Source: Buddleja alternifolia
Taxonomy: Eukaryota > Streptophyta > Magnoliopsida > Lamiales > Scrophulariaceae
NCBI GenBank assembly: GCA_019426215.1
Contig: CM033393.1
Span: 5,428,046 to 5,492,045 of the forward strand
Reading direction: 5' to 3'
DNA: 64,000 nucleotides
Shown: piece after piece, positions 59,033-64,000 of the stretch
How positions within the stretch are numbered: position 1 is the stretch's first letter
Layout: each line of letters begins with the position of its first letter
The notes under the pieces: generated by a model
The model's database searches: none
The model's input: the letters and a program-made list of their open reading frames with translations, nothing else
What the model was told of the DNA's origin: nothing
Made by a program: the position numbers and the translations under genes

Positions 59033-60759
59033 GGCCTCGTTTGGTTACGGTATAGGATTGATAGGATAAATTAGATTAAGGTAGATTGCATTGTTCATAC
59101 TAAAAAATTATGAATCAATCTTACATTTGGATTGCAGGAAAAAATTATGAATCAATCCAGCTCTTTGTCTATCCAACATTTGGTAGCAATGATTGGTAAT
59201 TTGATTTGTGAAAATTACTGATATGCTCTTTTATGGAATTAATGAATTGTACTAGGACACAACCACTCCCCCACTCAACAGATCAGTCACTCAAACTCCT
59301 AAATTCCTTTCTGCCGATGCAAAAACATTAGAAACCCTAAAATGCAAAAACCTTAGAAACCTCAAATTCCTTTCTGCCGATGAAGATCGAAACCCACGAA
59401 AGGTAAGCTTTTATTATCAAATTACTATTTTATTTTTCCTATTAAAGTTGAGGGGATACAGAATAGCAATAGTAGAAAGATGTGAGGACAAGATTAGGTT
59501 TTTGTTCTCGTTCTTAGGGGTGCTCATTTCCAGTCAAAATTTAGAGTGGGCGTTTTTATGTTCGATGTTTTTTTTCGATTAACCTAACTCGGTACTAATT
59601 TGAGCTAACTAATTTTTTCTTTTTTTTCTTGTTAAAATTCTTAAGCAGGTTGGTGGAGAATATTTGTTCCAGTCTGAGGAAAAAGATTAAAAGGTAAAAT
59701 TGAAAGTGTTTTTGGGTATTTGATCTAACTGGTTTAATTTATATTTCACTAAGAACACTGCCCCACTAGTTATAACTTTCTAAGTTATTCTGTATATGTC
59801 ACATGTATCATCAATTTTGTAATGTATCATAAAAGTTTTTTTTCTCACGATTAAATATGACATCCAATCTTACAGATTCTCTGGTAAATTTGAGGCACTC
59901 AGCTATTGTTGTTTTGAATTGTCAGATTGGTTATTTATAGCAGCATAAGTTGTAGTAGTTGCATTAAATATGACATACAAATTGTAGATTTTATAAGATT
60001 TGAAGCAGTCGAGTATTCATTTGTTTTGAATTATCAGTTTCCTAGGTTTTTTTATTTAGACTGTTTCCTGGTTTATTGTAGCATTCATGTTGCAGACTAT
60101 ACATGACTCTCATTTTGCAGATTTTCTGAGATTTGAGTTGGAGTTTGTTCCTATAATTTTGAACTTCTTGTGATTTTTGTAGCTTATTGTACCATAAGCT
60201 ATAGTAGATTTTTTTTACCATGTATACATGTATTCATGTAGCAGATTTTCTGAGATTTGAGTTGCAGTTTGTTACTATTATTTTGTATGAAAGTTATATT
60301 TATTGCTAATATTATGACATAAATCTTTCATATTTTTTAAGATTACATTCATTTATTAACACACTTCATATCCAATTGGCTTGCATGAATATGTATAGAA
60401 TTTTCTTACCACTTTATAGAGAATTCCTACAACCTTCATTTTTATGTGCTTGTAGCATTTATTACAAAAGTTGGGATGCAATGCATTAAATATGACAACA
60501 TATTTGTAGATTTTCTAGGAATTCATTGTCATTTATTAACCATACCAAGTAGGTAAAAGTACCTTTTGTTTGAAATCAAGAAAAGGCCTACTTCTATTCT
60601 GCAACTACGTCAACTCCTCTTATCCTAAAATAAGGGATGGTTTGTACTAGAACAAGAATTAGTAAACTTAAAAAATAAATCATTCATTGGCATTCGTAAC
60701 TATTAATTGTAATACAAGCACCACATGTTGATACATCAACTGAATACTACACTATAAAT

Positions 60760-62461
60760 TTTCCCGACATAAATCTCCCGAATTCAAGTCTCCGTGGTTC
60801 TTCGATCTATGTTTTTCAACACTTAGGCGGTTTATGCATCTCCTACCACCAAAAACTTGACACGCTAATAACTAACGTGCTATGATAGCAAGTGCACTAG
60901 TCGTGTGTAGTAATAAAAGTGGACGAGAAGTCCGGGTTGTCGAACCACGGAGACTTGAATTCTAGTTGATGATTTGAAACGATAAAGAACAAATATAATT
61001 AAAGTAAATTGGATGTAAAATGCATGCAATAAGAACAAGAGTACACAATTGATTTTAAACAAAGTATAAAGAGAGACTAAGGCACATGCTAGGTCCAAAT
61101 TGATCAAATATACTTATAAAGGTTCTGGTTGAAGGATTACACTTATATTGTTATGGTGAGAGCTCTGAGGGTAGAGAATAACCGATGTCTCGCGTATAAA
61201 CTCCTATGCTTAGATCGTGATTTCCCAAATATTCCTATCCGGAAATCTAACCACTAAACATGCATTAACGTACTAGAGTTCACTCGATTAGAATCGAACA
61301 ACTTCACCCGGGAATCTTTACCTATGTCTAGGGCAATTCCTCATTAGTTGCGGGTCATGATGTGAATTTCTTGCACCCTAAGTCAATTTTCTCCCGAAAT
61401 ATTCACCTAGGCATAAGATTCTAACATATAGTGATCAAGTATATGCAAGATAGGTAAAAACACAAATTCACATCACATAACAATATAAGAATAACCTCAA
61501 CAATCATCTATTATAAGCATATATCACAATTTGACCTTACATGGCCTTAGTCTTATGAATTTAGTTCATGATTGATAATATGAAAAACATAAATGAATTA
61601 ATACACATATTCATAAACATAAATGAAATAACAAGCAATAAAAACTCCCTCCAAAGTGAATAATGATGGAACTCCAATTGAATCTTCCTTCTCCAATGGT
61701 GATGATGAATCAAGAATCAAAAGTATTCTCTCCTCTCCCTCTTTCTCTTTTATGGATCGTTCTCTTTCCCCCCTCTTTCTCCTCTCCCCTCATGAATGCA
61801 AGAGATGATTAGCTTTATAGGTGTAGATTTTTCTTCCTCCCATGTGTTGTTCCTCTCTTGTGTCCTCCATTACTCTAAAGTGTGTAGTATAAAATTCCAT
61901 AAAGTAAATCTACCAAGAAACACACTTATGACACTCCCCCTCAACACATGTGCTGAATTATGGCTACAAGTGATTCCTTTCCATCATCAAGAGCTGGAAT
62001 TTAGGCTGAAAAGAAGTAAGATTCGGACTGTCCACGCCTAGGCGTGACTAGGAAGGCGCTAGGGCGTGTCCTGGCGCATATACTTCTCTGTTCGGCGCAA
62101 CAATCGTATTTCCTTCATAATTATCTCTATAGACCTCCGATTTGGATGATTCAAGTTCTCATTTGAATCTAAGACATAGATCTACAACTTTGTAGAAGGA
62201 AATGTTGTCCAATTCGGTCTCGAAATATACAGAATTATCGCTCGAATGTGGTAGGAGATGCATAAACCGCCTAAGTGTTGAAAAACATGTTTGAACTTGT
62301 TTTGTACATCGTTTTTCTTCCCTTTTCTTCATGTATTCTCATTTATTACCTGTATTCACTTCACACACTTATTAAATGCAAATGTGACATGATTTAAGTA
62401 ATAAGTGAATCCAAATCATAAGAATTACGGTCTTAAAAACACGTAAAAACACCTCTTATCA
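60760..62461. mobile_element. Rearranged Athila family 2-type LTR insertion
   Basis: 60858-62461 is an LTR (TGACACGCTAATAAC to CACCTCTTATCA in plus orientation, so the element is on the minus strand) related to 37788-39411. To its left, 60760-60857 is filler that contains two inverted pieces of the same LTR (60780-60800 matching 60942-60962; 60811-60849 matching 62248-62286) and a CCAAAAACT piece of the primer-site border. A 28-bp segment of the Harbinger (60732-60759) is repeated exactly at 62462-62489, far longer than the 5 bp expected for an LTR element. Confidence 0.85.
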
Positions 62462-62570
62462 TACATCAACTGAATACTACACTATAAATATGTCCAATTG
62501 GGTTCCAAACAAAAAACTCACACACAATACTACTGATATTGTATTTTATCCTTTTCCATAAGTGTTTAAA

Positions 62571-63361
62571 ATGGCAGGTTATCTAGTACAAGATGAAATC
62601 TTGTATGATGGTGATTGGAACAAAGATGTGGACACAATGTTCATCAAACTTTTCATTGCTCAGGAGGAGCTAGGGAACTTCCGACGTGGGCAAAGCAATG
62701 CATATGCATTACATTGTGCATTGTATATGATCAACAACAACTTTCACACTTCATTCACATTCTCAGATTGTGTGAAAAAACTAAAAATGCTTCAGGTGAG
62801 ACGTGAGGTGTTCTTTTGGCTGATTAACCTTAGAAAGGTGAAATATCACCCGACTACCAACACTATCCAAGCTAAGCCTTCCGTGTGGAACCAAATTGTT
62901 AAGGTATTTTAGGGTTGCTGGTTATGTAAATATTGTTGCTTTCCTCCTTTCAAATGTGATCTTTCTCATCATTCTGAGTTTACTTCTAGGAGCATCCTCT
63001 TGTTGCTGCGTATGAACATGTAGGAGAGCCCGCATGGTCTGATTTCTGCAAGTTGTTCGGCACAGAGGGCTTGCCAGACAATGTACTTGATTTGGATGAT
63101 GTGATCAATATCTCCTCCTATCATGAGGATGAGCAAGATTTTCAGCATCCAGTGCTTGATATCCCACCACCCACACTAGTGATCAATATCTCATCTGATA
63201 GTGAGGAGAGCTCTGATAGCTCGTTCCTGAGAGCATGCTTGGAAGCGTATGTATCGGACTCGGGTTCATCAGATGGGTCGGTGGATCCAAAATCAGAGAG
63301 CAGTGGTGGTTTCGAACACCCTAGTTCAATTGCCTCTAACTCTCCGAGCGAGACTATTTGA
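62571..63361 (+). CDS. Harbinger Myb/SANT-like gene, copy 2 (open, two exons)
   Basis: Exon 1, 62571-62903, starts MAGYLVQDEILYDGDWNKDV and ends at a GT donor after NQIVK. An 86-bp intron runs to an AG at 62988-62989. Exon 2, 62990-63361, continues in phase as EHPLVAAYEHVGEPAWSDFC and ends SNSPSETI; total about 234 residues. The N-terminal half fits a Myb/SANT-like (Myb_DNA-bind_3) fold with spaced Trp, Phe and Leu positions and a KLKMLQVRREVFFWL helix. The second half has the VW..I..HPLVAAY..GEP.W....FG signature seen in plant proteins of this class, then an acidic Ser-rich tail (ISSDSEESSDSS). A DNA-binding or transposase-helper role is inferred. No stop or frameshift in this copy. Confidence 0.78.
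62904..62989 (+). other. Intron of the SANT-like gene
   Basis: GT..AG intron of 86 bp that keeps phase 0. The same intron is present in copy 1 at about 49512-49597. Confidence 0.75.
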
Positions 63362-64000
63362 CAGACTAGTACATGGGGGCTGTGTTGGTATTAAGTTGAT
63401 TTATGTTGCTATTTCTTTTGTGCAAGTTTACCAAGGCGTAGTATTCATATTATATCTCTAGGATCTTTATTTTAAGTTTAGATGTTATTTTATGCTATCT
63501 TGAATATGGGTATGTTGAATGATTGGTTAAATGGCTACCTCAAATTTTCAATTTCTACGAAGATTGTCCTTGTAATGAACACACAATATGATATATATAT
63601 ATATATATATAAGTATGCAGCCTCATTAGTTTATGTAGAATTCTGTGAAGTGAACCAATATTTTGACTACTTATTTTTTATTTGAGTACTATATATAAGT
63701 ATGCAACCCTTATTTTTTAGTTTGTTGGGGCATTGTAATTCTCGTGCTCACTCCAGCAACTCAGTTGACCCGGATCAAAAATAAGTTTCGTAGAACAAAG
63801 TTAAATTTTCTCTCGAAATTCCATAAGATTTTGGAATAATATATCTATAATCTATCTATAACTATTCTAAAAGTGTGAATCCTATGAAATGATTTACATT
63901 TCTTAACTTTTTTGTTAAGACTAAAATAACCTTATACTAATTAAATACCATTATCCAAAATTTAATACAAAAATACATTTATAATTGTTATCAAATGAAT
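63362..64000. other. Harbinger copy 2, 3' flank of SANT-like gene
   Basis: Direct counterpart of 49970-50610 with substitutions and a different (AT)n length; no gene. Confidence 0.7.

Larger units (their letters stand above)
59033..64000. mobile_element. PIF/Harbinger element, copy 2 (runs off the window)
   Basis: Copy of 47216 to about 50600, starting GGCCTCGTTTGGTT after TTA. It differs by a deletion of about 180 bp near 60280 and an inserted Athila-family LTR (60760-62461). The window ends before its transposase. Confidence 0.85.

Overview
This window is repeat-rich intergenic DNA from a flowering plant, probably a eudicot. I found no intact host gene, no rRNA or tRNA gene and no CRISPR array. 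The plant assignment rests on the element families present: Tekay-type chromovirus with a Met-tRNA primer site, Athila-type Gypsy with an Asp-tRNA primer site, a Copia pol, a SIRE/Maximus-like solo LTR, PIF/Harbinger elements with TTA/TAA target duplications, a tRNA-derived SINE, and a DUF4283/RNase H LINE.

Layout. 1-6039: a CGATATCGG-rich inverted-repeat element, a CACTA-type terminus with hairpins, a 1.38-kb Harbinger-like MITE (3531-4912) and a long-armed fold-back element (5331-6038). 6040-43963: a Tourist-like MITE whose two halves, with matching TTA duplications, lie 37.9 kb apart. Between them is a LINE split into an N-terminal DUF4283 part and a C-terminal RNase H part, and inside the LINE is a cluster of LTR retrotransposons. 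The cluster order is: Tekay (7195-17411, 3' LTR truncated); a truncated forward Athila copy with head-to-tail tandem LTRs (17415-23966); an inverted Athila copy (23967-32398); a second, truncated Athila family on the minus strand (32399-39411) interrupted by a SIRE-like solo LTR (34536-36079); and a truncated, stop-ridden Copia with an intact 3' LTR (39412-43137).

43967-46278 is AT-rich and carries one SINE with a clear 14-bp target duplication. 46279 to the window end is a direct duplication with a period near 11.8 kb. A Gypsy-like LTR carrying a 7.4-kb Harbinger element is followed by a 2.3-kb internal region with no recognisable coding capacity, then by a second LTR carrying the same Harbinger at the same site. 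The Harbinger encodes a Myb/SANT-like gene on the plus strand and, on the minus strand, a truncated DDE transposase followed by a second Myb/SANT-like gene. The plus-strand gene is broken in the first copy and open in the second.

The parts worth most attention are the inverted Athila arrays, the tandem LTRs, the Harbinger inside both LTRs, the rearranged LTR insertion at 60760-62461, and an indel-rich tract at about 16155-18045 that straddles a chimeric junction and may be an assembly or consensus-quality problem.
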